Shown piece after piece: positions 47,447 to 56,651 of a stretch of DNA of 64,000 nucleotides (position 1 is the stretch's first letter; each line of letters begins with the position of its first letter). Source of the stretch: CAVTAV01 sp963732795 (lineage in GTDB: Bacteria > Pseudomonadota > Alphaproteobacteria > CAVTAV01); contig CAVTAV010000002.1 of the NCBI GenBank assembly GCA_963732795.1, positions 496,001 to 560,000 on the forward strand, given 5' to 3'. The notes under the pieces are model-generated. The model made no database searches. It saw only the letters and a list, made by a program, of their open reading frames with translations, and was not told the origin of the DNA. Made by a program: the position numbers and the translations under genes.

Positions 47447-48049
47447 TTAGACCGGGCTGAGCTCCAGGGCGATCGGCCGGTGGTCGGAGGGGCCTCTCTC
47501 GAGCGCCATCGCCTTGGTGCATTTCAGAAGGCGCACAAGGCAGCGGTCGAGGCGGAAGCGCACCAGATCAACGGCGATATGGGTCGCCTCGCGCGGGCCG
47601 ACATCCTTGAAGCCGGGAATGACCGTCGGACCGACGGCGTTATAGTCGCCGATCACCGCCGCCGGCCCTTCCAGGGCTTCGGAGACCCGGATGAGCTGCC
47701 AGCGGTTGAGAAGCTGGCCGTGGGACAGGTGAACATTGGCGAAGGTCACGTCGCCGAGACGCAGGATCTGTGCGATACGCGGCGGAACGCGGCCCGGCAT
47801 TCGGGATACCGGCAAGGGAAGCACGACGGGCGGGGGCAAAGGATGCGGGCTCCAGGCCGCCAGCCCGTGAATGCGGGTCGGCAGCGGCTCGCGGTGGAAA
47901 TGACCGCCCACGAGATCGGGCAGATGCTCCATTTCCTTGGTCGCCTCCTGCATCAGCAGAAGATCGGGCTCCTCCCCCTCGACAAGCTTCGCAACGTCAT
48001 AGACCTGTGCGCCGGTGCGCCGCAGCAGATTCCAACTGATGACTTTCAA
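47447..48049 (-). CDS. Endonuclease/exonuclease/phosphatase (EEP) family protein
   Basis: A 200-residue, minimal EEP domain. The metal and catalytic residues are in SWNLLRR, LMQEATKEM, NVHLSHGQLLN, GDYNAVGP and GPSDHRPIALEL. Such proteins hydrolyse phosphodiesters or phosphomonoesters in nucleic acids, lipids or inositols. It is short compared with DNases of this class. It is convergent with the ATPase and lies downstream of the phospholipase-D-type gene, so a joint lipid role is possible. Confidence 0.85.
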   Translation of the reverse strand: MKVISWNLLRRTGAQVYDVAKLVEGEEPDLLLMQEATKEMEHLPDLVGGHFHREPLPTRIHGLAAWSPHPLPPPVVLPLPVSRMPGRVPPRIAQILRLGDVTFANVHLSHGQLLNRWQLIRVSEALEGPAAVIGDYNAVGPTVIPGFKDVGPREATHIAVDLVRFRLDRCLVRLLKCTKAMALERGPSDHRPIALELSPV

Positions 48050-48335
48050 CGCGCCCTCTTCTCTACTCGGGTACGATCTCGGCCTGTCGTACGACAGGAG
48101 TTCGCCGGGTCGGTGCCGCGGGCGAGTTGATCATACGTCGGTTACTTTTCCGCCAATAACGGGCGCCTGCGATGCAGGCCCCAGTGCCGAAGCATAGGTG
48201 GGGTCCTGGCCCCTCAATCGCAAGATGCCGAACTGAATTAGGGCATGATTTCTCTCTGTTTTCAACTAATTGCTTCGAATCAATGCGCTGGACCTCAAAT
48301 CGTGCATAGGCGGCGCGAGTTGCGCGGGAGACTGA

Positions 48336-49768
48336 TCAAAGATAAGGCAGCAGGAGCCTTGCGGCGGCGTCCCGGAAGCGGATCGGCAGCGGCCGCCGAG
48401 CGAGGTCGTCGGAGGAAATCGGTTCGGCGCGGGCAATTCGTTCGTCGATCAGCGTGTCGATGACGGCTACGGTCGACCGGTCATAGCATTCGAGCATGAG
48501 CTCGAAATTGAGCCGCAGGCTCCGCACGTCCCAGTTCGCGCTGCCGATCGAGCACCAGCCGCCGTCCACAGTGACCAGCTTGGCATGGTCGAACGGCGCC
48601 GGACGTGGCAAAGCAGCGAATATCGGGCAAGGGGTAGAACGCGAGGTGGGACCGCATGGCCCAATCCAGGATCGCATGGTCCGTGCGCTGCGGGATCACA
48701 AGCTCGATCCGAACACCCCGCAGAGCGGCAAGGATCAGTCCCGACATGATCCTAATATCGGGCAGGAAATACGGCGTGACGATGCGGATCCGATCTTGCG
48801 CCTGGCCGATCGCCGCGGCCCAGATGGCCTCGATCTTGCCGAGGTCCTCGTCGGGACCGGAGCTGACCGCCCGGGCAAGACAGCCGCTCGACGGCTCGAT
48901 CTCCGGCCACCACATCGGGTCGTCCAGATCTTCGTCGGTGGTGAATCGCCAATCGTCTGCAAAGGCCAGCATCAACTGGCGGACGACCGGCCCTTCGACC
49001 CGGAAATGGACGTCCTCCACCGGCCGTGGCCGGCGAAACCGCCGCACATTCTCGTCGCCGAGATTGAGCCCGCCGACAAAGCCGGTTTCGCCGTCGGTGA
49101 TCAGCAGCTTCTTGTGGTTCCTGAGATTGATGAACGACATGCGCCAGGGTCGCCAATCGTGCATGAACCTAGCGGTGAGGATCCCCGCCCCGCGCAATTG
49201 GCCGACGATCCGCGAATAGGTGTAGCCGCTGCCGATTCCGTCTACGAGCACGCGGATCTCGACGCCCCGGTCCTGCGCCCGCGACAGCGCTTCGACGAAG
49301 GCGGCCCCGACATGGTCCGGCCGGAAGATATAGGACGAGAGCGCGATGCTCTGCCGGGCGGCGCCGATGGCGTCGAGCATGGCCGGGTAGGCTTCGTCGC
49401 CGCTCTCGAGCACCGTCAGGGCATTGCCGGCCAGCAGGGCGCTGCCAGTCGCGCGGCGTACCGATCTCGGCGATGGTAGTGATGTTGCCGGGCAGGTCGC
49501 CGCACTCGGGGGGAAGCGAACGATCGTCATCGGGCTCCCCGCCGGACGCATCCCGGCCGATGCGGGAGATCTTGCGGCTCACCCGGTTGATCCCGAAGAC
49601 GTAATAGAGAACCGGCCCGATGACCGGCGAGAGCCAAGCGACGCCGATCCAGCCGAAGGCGGCCCGCACATCGCGCTTGTTGAGAAGCGCATGCGCGGTG
49701 ACGCATCCGGCCGCAATGATATGGCCGGCGATCAGAAACACGCCGAGCGGGGTATCCGGCCAAGGCAT
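48336..49768 (-). CDS. Cardiolipin synthase-like phospholipase D family protein, two frameshifts
   Basis: About 478 residues. Two N-terminal membrane helices (GVFLIAGHIIAAGCVTAHAL; AAFGWIGVAWLSPVIGPVLY) precede two PLD domains. The HKD motifs are NHKKLLITDGETGFVGG and DHAKLVTVDGGWCSIGSAN, both complete. The frame changes near 49460 and 48600, and the blocks join in the right order. It would join phosphatidylglycerols into cardiolipin or transfer phosphatidyl groups at the inner membrane. It shares strand with the EEP gene downstream and the DUF8021-like gene upstream. Confidence 0.87.
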
Positions 49769-49786
49769 GATCGACGCCGTTCCCTG

Positions 49787-50803
49787 TCAGAAGGTCTGGC
49801 GGCGGGCGAGCGCTGCCCGCCGGCCATGCCCGGTCAAAATTTTGTCCCAGAGAGCCGATTTCATCCGGTACGGCGCGGTGTTGATCACCGCCTCGACCTG
49901 ATTGATGAGCCCCTTATCGATCTGGAACAGCTCCGATATCTCGAGGGTGGTCGGCGCTTTCACGGGCGGCATGGTGGTCTTGCCGTTGGTCATGTGGATC
50001 GGCTCCGGCCGGGCGTTATGGTCGAAGAAGGCGAAGGACATGACCAGCCCGCGCTCGCGATCGACGATCGGGAAACGGCGGTTGCGGATTTCGGTGACGA
50101 AGGAGAACCAGCCACTTTTCTGCTGGTCCTCGCAACTCATACCGACGATGCCGGCCCCGCTGGTATCCGGGAAATTCGGATTACTGTTGGTCTGGGTGCC
50201 ATTCTCCCAGCGCAAACAGGTTTTGGCGAACGGCGCGGTGTTATGGCCGGTATTGCCACCGAGGCCGGTAAAGTAGGAATTGGCGATCTTGACCAGATCC
50301 GCGCGCGATATCCGATCCTTTTCCGGCACCGTCCGCAGGAACTCGGAGCGCGGTTTGCCCTTTTCCTCCAAGGTCTTGCCGGCGGAAGGCAGATTGGCGC
50401 TACCGCCGCCCCGGGCCGCGATCACCTCGGCCTCGCTGATCAGCCCGTATTCGATCTTGAGCCGGAGCGCGATATAGATCGGCACGCCATTTTCGAACAA
50501 GGTGCCTATATAGCCGACCTGGCCGGCCTCGGGATCGGAGACATATAGCTTGTAATTGCCGGGCGCGCTCGCGGTGCCGAAGAGCCCGTCGCCGAGCCAG
50601 AGCTGCTGGCCGTCCTCGGTGTATTTGAAATCCCGCTGCAGGGGGAGCGTTTCGGGCGTATGCGCGACCATGGCCGCGATGAACTTGTTCACCATGCCTT
50701 CGAGGCAGGCGCGATCACAGACATCCGATGCCTGAGCCGTCGACGCGGAAAACACCGCCGCCAGGATCGCCCCCGCCAACAGACCGAACCATCCCTTTTT
50801 CAT
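49787..50803 (-). CDS. Secreted DUF8021-like protein, paralogue
   Basis: A 338-residue exported protein. MKKGWFGLLAGAILAAVFSA starts the signal peptide, cleaved near AQA. The mature N-terminus CDRACLEGMVNKFIAAMVAH matches the 21853-22752 protein closely; LWLGDGLFGTASAPGNYKLY and YVSDPEAGQVGYIGTLFENG follow. The middle part differs and is longer, with two cysteines (TCLRWENGT, GMSCEDQQ). No catalytic motif is recognised. It stands alone between the PLD gene and the MarR gene. Confidence 0.78.
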   Translation of the reverse strand: MKKGWFGLLAGAILAAVFSASTAQASDVCDRACLEGMVNKFIAAMVAHTPETLPLQRDFKYTEDGQQLWLGDGLFGTASAPGNYKLYVSDPEAGQVGYIGTLFENGVPIYIALRLKIEYGLISEAEVIAARGGGSANLPSAGKTLEEKGKPRSEFLRTVPEKDRISRADLVKIANSYFTGLGGNTGHNTAPFAKTCLRWENGTQTNSNPNFPDTSGAGIVGMSCEDQQKSGWFSFVTEIRNRRFPIVDRERGLVMSFAFFDHNARPEPIHMTNGKTTMPPVKAPTTLEISELFQIDKGLINQVEAVINTAPYRMKSALWDKILTGHGRRAALARRQTF

Positions 50804-51233
50804 CGCCTTGTCTCCCGTTTCGTGATCATTCCCCCGGACTGCGTGCCTTGATGTCCTTCATAACGCGAAATCGTGGCGGTTACCTAGAGAATGGTCGGGC
50901 TCTCCAGGTCGACTCCATCGGTTCGCGATTTCTGTCCCCGCCCGTCATCCCTGTTGAAGCACTGAAATCCAAGCAGAGTCGCCCGCGTTTCCATCGGCGC
51001 CGCTATCGTTCGAAATACAATGATATTAACTGAAGTATTAAGTCTGAAATTGCCCCTGAATCTCAATCCTGAACGTGTGAGCGCAACATGGTGCACGATT
51101 AAAACGTGCAAACTGACGTAATTTCGTGAGAAATAATACTTGTTCTCGCTTTTTGGGAAAAAAACCTATACCGTTATAGATATCAAAGAACCCGAAAAGG
51201 GCCGCAGTTTGGGGAAAACAAAGGAACATTGCG
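50804..51233. other. Gene-free stretch before marR, AT-rich in its second half
   Basis: No convincing ORF. From about 51020 the DNA is clearly AT-richer (runs such as TTTTTGGGAAAAAAA and TATACCGTTATAGATATC), consistent with the marR promoter and possibly an autoregulator site around 51168-51185. No exact palindrome long enough to name an operator. Confidence 0.4.
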
Positions 51234-51740
51234 ATGAGAAAGGGGGCTGCTTTGGCAGCGGATGCTAAGCTCCGCTTTGCCAGAGAAATTCACTACATCA
51301 GTCAGCGCTGGTCCGTCGGATTAGGGGGATTGATGAAGCCTACGGGCTTGGAAGGACAACTTTGGTTCGTCCTGTTCACCCTCAATGAAGTGCCGAAACC
51401 CGCAACCCAGCGGGTCGTCGCGGAAAAAGCGGGGATCTCGCCGCCGACCCTGGTGCGATTGCTCGATGCCCTCGAAGAACGGGGCCTGATCCAGCGCGGT
51501 CCGGTGGAAGGCGACCGTCGGGCGAACGCGATCCGGATCACGGCGAAAGCCGAGCCGATCCTGCGGGAAATCTCGGAAATCGCCGAAACCTGGCGCAACG
51601 ACCTTCTTGCCGAGGTAGATCCAGACGATCTCGACGTCTGCGTGCGGGTTCTGGACGCCGTCCGGGCCAAGATTGCGGGCGACAAGCGGAACACGCCCTG
51701 CGCCATCACCGAGATGCCGCGGCACAACACTTCGGCCTGA
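51234..51740 (+). CDS. MarR family transcriptional regulator
   Basis: A 168-residue MarR-type repressor. The winged helix includes QRVVAEKAGISPPTLVRLLD, followed by the wing LIQRGPVEGDRRANAIRIT with the DxRxxxI motif. N-terminal and C-terminal helices for dimerisation flank it. The ATG follows AAAGGA. Typical ligands are aromatic acids. It is convergent with the secreted-protein pair at 51809-53066 and might control the neighbouring secreted-protein genes. Confidence 0.88.
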   Translation: MRKGAALAADAKLRFAREIHYISQRWSVGLGGLMKPTGLEGQLWFVLFTLNEVPKPATQRVVAEKAGISPPTLVRLLDALEERGLIQRGPVEGDRRANAIRITAKAEPILREISEIAETWRNDLLAEVDPDDLDVCVRVLDAVRAKIAGDKRNTPCAITEMPRHNTSA

Positions 51741-51762
51741 ACCAAAGACAGGCCTAAACGAG

Positions 51763-51792
51763 GAACGGCGGCGTCCGAAAACGCCGCCGTTC
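51763..51792. terminator. Hairpin between convergent genes
   Basis: A perfect 12-bp stem GAACGGCGGCGT / ACGCCGCCGTTC with a six-base loop lies between the marR stop and the end of the minus-strand gene. It has no T run on either side, so termination is plausible but not certain. Confidence 0.55.
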
Positions 51793-51808
51793 GATCCGTG
51801 GCTAAGCT

Positions 51809-52619
51809 CTAATTCGCCGGCGCGTCGACGCTGTACTGGTCGAATGTCGCGGGAATGCCCTCATCCAGATCGGGCAGGCAATGGACTTCGAGGAAGTCCA
51901 CCGTGTTCTGCCGCCGATAGGTCTTGGTCGAGACCCACTCGCCTTCCCAATTCTCGGGATCGGTCATGTGGAACTCGTCCGACAGCACGTTGCCGTTATC
52001 CTTCAGCGTGATGTATTCGACGACATGGAACTTGTCGCTGATCGGCACGCTGCGATCGATGAAGTGCTTCTTGGTCTCGATATTCGTGGTGTCGATGACC
52101 AGGGTCTTGCCTTCCCAATGGCCGATCGACTCGCCGTTATAGCTCGGGACATAGATATTCGGATCGCTGTGCTTCCGGCCGTCCATGAACACCCAGCGGA
52201 TCTGGTTCTCGAAATTGCTGATCATGACGATCGCGGTCGGAAGCTGGATCATCTGGATCGGCCAGACCCGAGTCATCATGATCGGCAGCCCCGGAGGCCA
52301 GCAATGGCCGGTCACGTCGTTGAAGGCCTTGCCTTCCTTGGCGGCCTTGCCGGCTGCATCAACAGCTTCTGCGCGGCCGGCTTGAGCTTCGGCATGCGGC
52401 AGGAAGCGCCATTCGCCGAAGATCATCCAGGTGCCGGTCAGGTTGATCGGCGCCTTGCCATGATCCATCTTCAGATTTTCGGGCGCGAGCGATCCCAAAT
52501 GGCCGTCCGGATTGTCCCAAATCCCCGAAAATCCCTGGCGCATGCCCGCAGTCGCAAAGCCCGCCCATGCCAGCGCCATCAGCGCGCCCGGCCGCCAGCC
52601 CGTTCTTCAGTCCTCGCAT
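51809..52619 (-). CDS. Secreted protein of unknown function (MDGR type), frameshift in signal peptide
   Basis: About 270 residues. The signal peptide starts MRGLKNGLAAGRA and, after a one-base shift near 52578, continues ALMALAWAGFATAG. The mature body has GIWDNPDGHLGSL, NLTGTWMIFGEWRF, WVFMDGRKHSDP, GHWEGKTLVIDTTNIE and the end EVHCLPDLDEG. This MDGRxHP-type motif with a following 'GxWEGKTLVIDT' block is shared with exported proteins in catabolic loci of sphingomonads; a related motif is in the 36778 protein. Function unknown. It follows the DUF6152 gene by 40 bases on the same strand. Confidence 0.72.
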
Positions 52620-52659
52620 TTAGATCGAACTCCTCCCCTCTCTCGGCGATCCGACGCGG

Positions 52660-53066
52660 TCAGTTCTGCGCTTTCTTTTCCGGCGGGCCCATGACCGTGC
52701 CGTCATCCTTGACGACCCGGATCAAGGCTGCCGCCGGGACCACCGTCGCCGAGCGGGTAAAAGGTCACCTTGATCTTGTCGCCGGGCCGCATGCCGGTCC
52801 GGGTGAAACCCTGCTTGACGAGAATGTTCGGGCTCGTGGCCTCGAAGCTCCAGAGCTGCTTGTTGCCCTTGTCGCCCGGAACATAGATTTGCAGCCAGGC
52901 ATGGGGGTTGCTCCAGCGCCACTCCTTCACCTCACCTTGGACCGTCGTCTGCTTGCTGTGGTCGTAGGCGGCGCCGGAATGGTGAGCCAGAGCGGGGACC
53001 GACGCTGCTAAGCGGCATCCCGACCGACACAGCCGCGGCGGCAACCCAAAACGTCAACTTCTTCAT
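52660..53066 (-). CDS. DUF6152 family secreted protein, frameshifted
   Basis: About 134 residues. MKKLTFWVAAAAVSVGMPLS starts the signal peptide; after a shift near 53005 the mature protein begins AHHSGAAYDHSKQTTVQGEV and runs WRWSNPHAWLQIYV, NILVKQGFTRTGMRPGDKI. A second shift near 52730 leads to LIRVVKDDGTVMGPP ending KKAQN. The HHS...F/Y start and WxNPHxW motif identify DUF6152, a small beta-fold exported protein of unknown role. It heads a two-gene unit with the MDGR-type protein. Confidence 0.8.
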
Positions 53067-53461
53067 TCGAATTCTCCTTAAAGCCACGGGACCGTCACAA
53101 TCCCCAAGTCTCCCGATAGGCCGGACCATGCCCTACAGCCGTCGCCGAACACCCGCATCCTCAATCGCCCGGTATCGCCAACCATCACTTCCGGGCCGAA
53201 TACAGACTGGGCGCAGCGGTCTTCTTGTTGATTTGTCAAGTTATGCACTGCGCCACGCCGGTTGTCCAGCGACTTATCGTAATGGCACAATTTAATCGCT
53301 CCAAGCCAAAACGCCAATATCCAATGTTGCGATGTCGCCAAAACTCCAGCGGAACCGTCACCCCTGCCCTACCCGTCCAGGGCCCCGTTTCTGTTGACAG
53401 GTCCTTGGGCTCAGAACAGTCTCAACGACGGGCTCCGTCAAATCCTTCGGTATGAACCACA
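53067..53461. other. Divergent intergenic region, nothing assigned
   Basis: The stretch separates the DUF6152 gene (minus) and the YihY gene (plus). Short ORFs occur on both strands but none has a ribosome site or family resemblance. Promoters for both flanking genes must lie here; none could be fixed. Confidence 0.4.
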
Positions 53462-54837
53462 ATGGACGAGAACGTCTCACCGATGACCCATATCGAAAAC
53501 CGCGTGAACAAGCTGCTTTGGGAAACCAATCCGCGCGGCCTGACGCCGCTGAAGCGCTTTGCCCTGGCCTCCTCGCGCCTCGCCTATGCCGTCGGCCGCG
53601 ACGTGATCGAGGGCCAGCTCAGCCTTCGGGCCATGAGCCTCGTCTATACGACACTGCTTTCGCTCGTGCCGATGCTCGCGATCAGCTTTTCGGTGCTCAA
53701 GGGGCTCGGCGTTCAGAACCAGCTCGAGCCGGCTCTGCTGAACTTCTTGGCGCCGTTCGGCGACAAGGGCCTCGAAATCGGCCAGCGGATCATCGAGTTC
53801 GTCAACAACGTGAACGTGAAGGCCTTGGGCTCGGTCGGTCTCGCGCTGCTGCTCTATACGATCGTGTCGCTGATGCACAAGATCGAATGGTCGTTCAACT
53901 ATGTCTGGCGGGTCGGATCCCAGCGGACCTTCTCGCGCCGCTTCAGCGACTATCTGAGCGTCATCATGATCGGGCCCTTGCTGGTTTTCTCGTCGCGTGG
54001 GCCTGACCACCACGCTCGTCTACGACGGAATCTTCGAGACACTCACCGGCCTGCCAGTCCTCGGCTTCGTCATCCGGCTCGTCGCGACCCTCCTTCCCTT
54101 CTTCCTCGTGATCGCGGCCTTCACCTTCATCTATGTGTTCATGCCGAACACGAGGGTGAAGCTGAGCGCGGCCGCGGTCGGGGCTGTGATCGCGGGAATG
54201 TCTGTGGCATCTGGCGGTGCTGGGCTTCACCGCCTTTGTGGCGACGTCGCCCAACTACGCGGCGATCTATTCGGCCTTCGCGGCCCTGGTCGTGTTCATG
54301 ATCTGGCTTTATGTCGGCTGGCTGATCCTGCTGACCGGGGCCAGCATCGCCTTCTATTTCCAGAACCCGGAATACCAGAAGGCCGGACGGACCTTGCTCC
54401 GGCTCAGCTCCAAGGCCCGGGAAAAGCTCGTTCTCCTGGTAGCGCGGGTAGTGGGCCGGCAATATTACGATGGCGGCCATCCGTTCACGGCGGCGAGCCT
54501 CGCCAAGGAGACCGGCGCGGCGCTCGAGGCGGTCGACTGGGCGATCGGCGCGCTTGAGGCAAAGGGCTTGCTGGCACAGGTCGGCGACGGAACGCCGCAA
54601 TATCTGCCGAGCCGGCCGCCGGATCAGACCCCTCTCTCGGAGGTCCTGGCGGTCGCTCAAGTCGCCGACGATACCGGGCCGATGTCCTCCCTGCGGCTGC
54701 TGCCCGATACGGTCGTCGACGGGTTGATGCACCGGCTCGACCAAAGCCGGAGAGACGAGGTCGACGGCATCACCTGGAGGGACTTCGTCCGCCGCGAGGA
54801 CGAGACTGCCGAATCTCTCGTCCGTTCGGTCTCCTGA
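53462..54837 (+). CDS. YihY/virulence factor BrkB family membrane protein, two frameshifts
   Basis: About 458 residues. Six membrane segments are predicted; family blocks are LSLRAMSLVYTTLLSLVPML, LALLLYTIVSLMHKIEWSFN, FTFIYVFMPNTRVKLSAAAV and YSAFAALVVFMIWLYVGWLI. The C-terminal 120 residues form a winged-helix-like cytosolic tail (FTAASLAKETGAALEAVDWA), as in longer alphaproteobacterial members. The frame changes near 53995 and 54210. The family was once called RNase BN, which is wrong; function remains unsettled, possibly export or membrane integrity. Confidence 0.85.
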
Positions 54838-54843
54838 GCCGTC

Positions 54844-55104
54844 TCAGGCCGGGTGGGCGACACCCGGGTTTGCCTTGAAATGTTCCGTCTTGAACGCCGG
54901 CCGCGTCTCGTTTCGATACGGGCGCGACGGTTCGCGAAGCGTGATCACGTGAAGCGATCCGTTGAACTGCCGGGTGATGCGCGTGCCGCAAGACGGGCAG
55001 GAATCCTGTACCGCACGCTGCGCGGGCTCCGGAATTGGCGCCGGACGCACGGCATCGCAGCAGGGATATCGCCCGAAAGCGACCCGTGGACGATTGTTGC
55101 TCAT
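54844..55104 (-). CDS. Small zinc-ribbon-like protein
   Basis: An 86-residue protein starting MSNNRPRVAFGRYPCCDAV. The pairs CC and CPSCG (in VQDSCPSCGTRITRQFNGSL) suggest a small structural zinc site, followed by HVITLREPSRPY. No named family is recognised. It lies downstream of the Slam-like gene with about 90 bases between, on the same strand, and may be co-transcribed by read-through. Confidence 0.5.
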   Translation of the reverse strand: MSNNRPRVAFGRYPCCDAVRPAPIPEPAQRAVQDSCPSCGTRITRQFNGSLHVITLREPSRPYRNETRPAFKTEHFKANPGVAHPA

Positions 55105-55193
55105 CTGATCCGGTCCCTCCGACAAAATGTTCCACAATGACATGCCGGCCTCATCTGAGGCCTGCGGAGCAAGAAGCGTGCCGTGGAAGGCGG

Positions 55194-56565
55194 TCAGTAG
55201 AACCGGGTGAATCCGAATCCGACGCGGTTTCGCGAGAACTGGTAGATCGAGACGTTCGAGACGTTGCGGGTGAAGCTGTAATTGATATAGGGCGCGAAGC
55301 CGAAGACCTTGAAATCGCGCTTCAGGATCTGGACGTCGACTTCGTAGAGCTTGTCGCTGCGCTTGACGCCGAAGGCCGGATGGACGGCATCGAAAGGCCG
55401 GTAGACGAAATCCGGGCTCACCGTCACGGTCATGCCCCAGGGGAATTCCCGGTAGTAATCGAACCCGACCCGATAGGCCGTGCTCCGCTGGAAGTTGGCA
55501 TGGGTAAATTCCCGGTTGAGGCCGACCCTAAGCCTGAGCGAGCTCGCCGGCGTCAGGCTGAAGATGCCCGACACCAACGTGGACAGGAGCGGGCCGGAAT
55601 GGCCGGGATCCTGGTCGTAGTGAACGTCCTCCGCCAAAAGGTTCAGCTCGATCCCGAAGGTGCCGGTGAGCCGCGTCGTGACGTCGAGTTGGGCGCCGAC
55701 GCCGGTGTTGTAGCCCGAGGTGCCGTACCAACGCCTAAACCCGGTGCCGGTCACGCTCCAGACGGTGCGGCCTTCGGTTATCTCCGGGCCGAGACTGCCG
55801 GAGACGATGGTGTCGTCGAACTGCTTGCCTTTGTATTCGGTGCGCTGAGCCTGGAGGTTGGTCAACAGCCGGACTTGGTTGTTGAGCCGGGGGCGATATT
55901 CGACGCCGCCCGAGGCGAAAAGGCCGATGCCGGAGGTTCGCCGGGCGTCCTGGCCAAGCGAGAACGGCAGGCCGAAGATATCGACGGTCGCGCTGTCGGT
56001 CGCATTGTTGATATTGGTATCCGGCGCGATCGCCATGTTGAACCGGAAGCGCCAGGTGCGCCGGGCATAGATCTGCTCGAGGAAGCGGTTGATATTCGCC
56101 GCGACGTTGGGCGGCACGTCGCCCGCCAGCACGAATTCGAAATCCCGCTCGGCGCGGTCGTACTGGCCGTCCATCAGGAGCGAGCGCGCAAGCTCGAGCC
56201 GGACGCGGACGACTTCCGGATGCTTGGCGAGGATCGCCTCGTAATATTGAATCGCGGTTTTGAAGTCGCCCTTGCCGAAGGCGATGCGGCCACGCAGGAA
56301 GGCGCGCTCGGTCACGTCGAACTTGGCGCGGTCCCGGGCCGGCATCTTATCGATGGCGTCGAGGATCAGGCTGGCTTCGTCATACCGGCCGCGATCGATC
56401 AGCGCGGAGGCCGCCCCTAACGGATTGGTGATGACGACCGGCGGATGCGCGGGCTTGGGCTTGGACGCGGATACTCCGCCGTCCGCCTGTCCAAAAGCGG
56501 GCGTCATCGGGGCGAAGAATCAGCGTAGCCGCCAGAACGCAGAACGAAAATCGAAAGGGGCGCAC
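55194..56565 (-). CDS. Slam-like surface lipoprotein assembly modifier (TPR plus outer-membrane barrel)
   Basis: About 455 residues with the plan of Slam (DUF560) proteins, which move lipoproteins from the periplasm to the outer face of the outer membrane. The signal peptide starts at GTG 56565 (RPFRFSFCVLAATLIL) with a one-base shift near 56515 before MTPAFGQADGG. TPR-type repeats follow (DRGRYDEASLILDAI; GDFKTAIQYYEAILAKHPEV). The rest is a beta-barrel: RRTWRFRFNMAIAPDTNINN, YRPRLNNQVRLLTNLQ, FTHANFQRSTAYRVGFDYYR, and the terminal strand SRNRVGFGFTRFY. It lies 86 bases downstream of autotransporter 1, in the same direction as the TbpB-like lipoprotein, its likely client. Confidence 0.85.
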
Positions 56566-56651
56566 GCTACTCCCTCATGCGCGGCGTGGAAGGTTGCGCT
56601 CATCATAGAGATGCGCAGCCGACAGTCCAATGCCTTGCGAGACCCGGTGCG

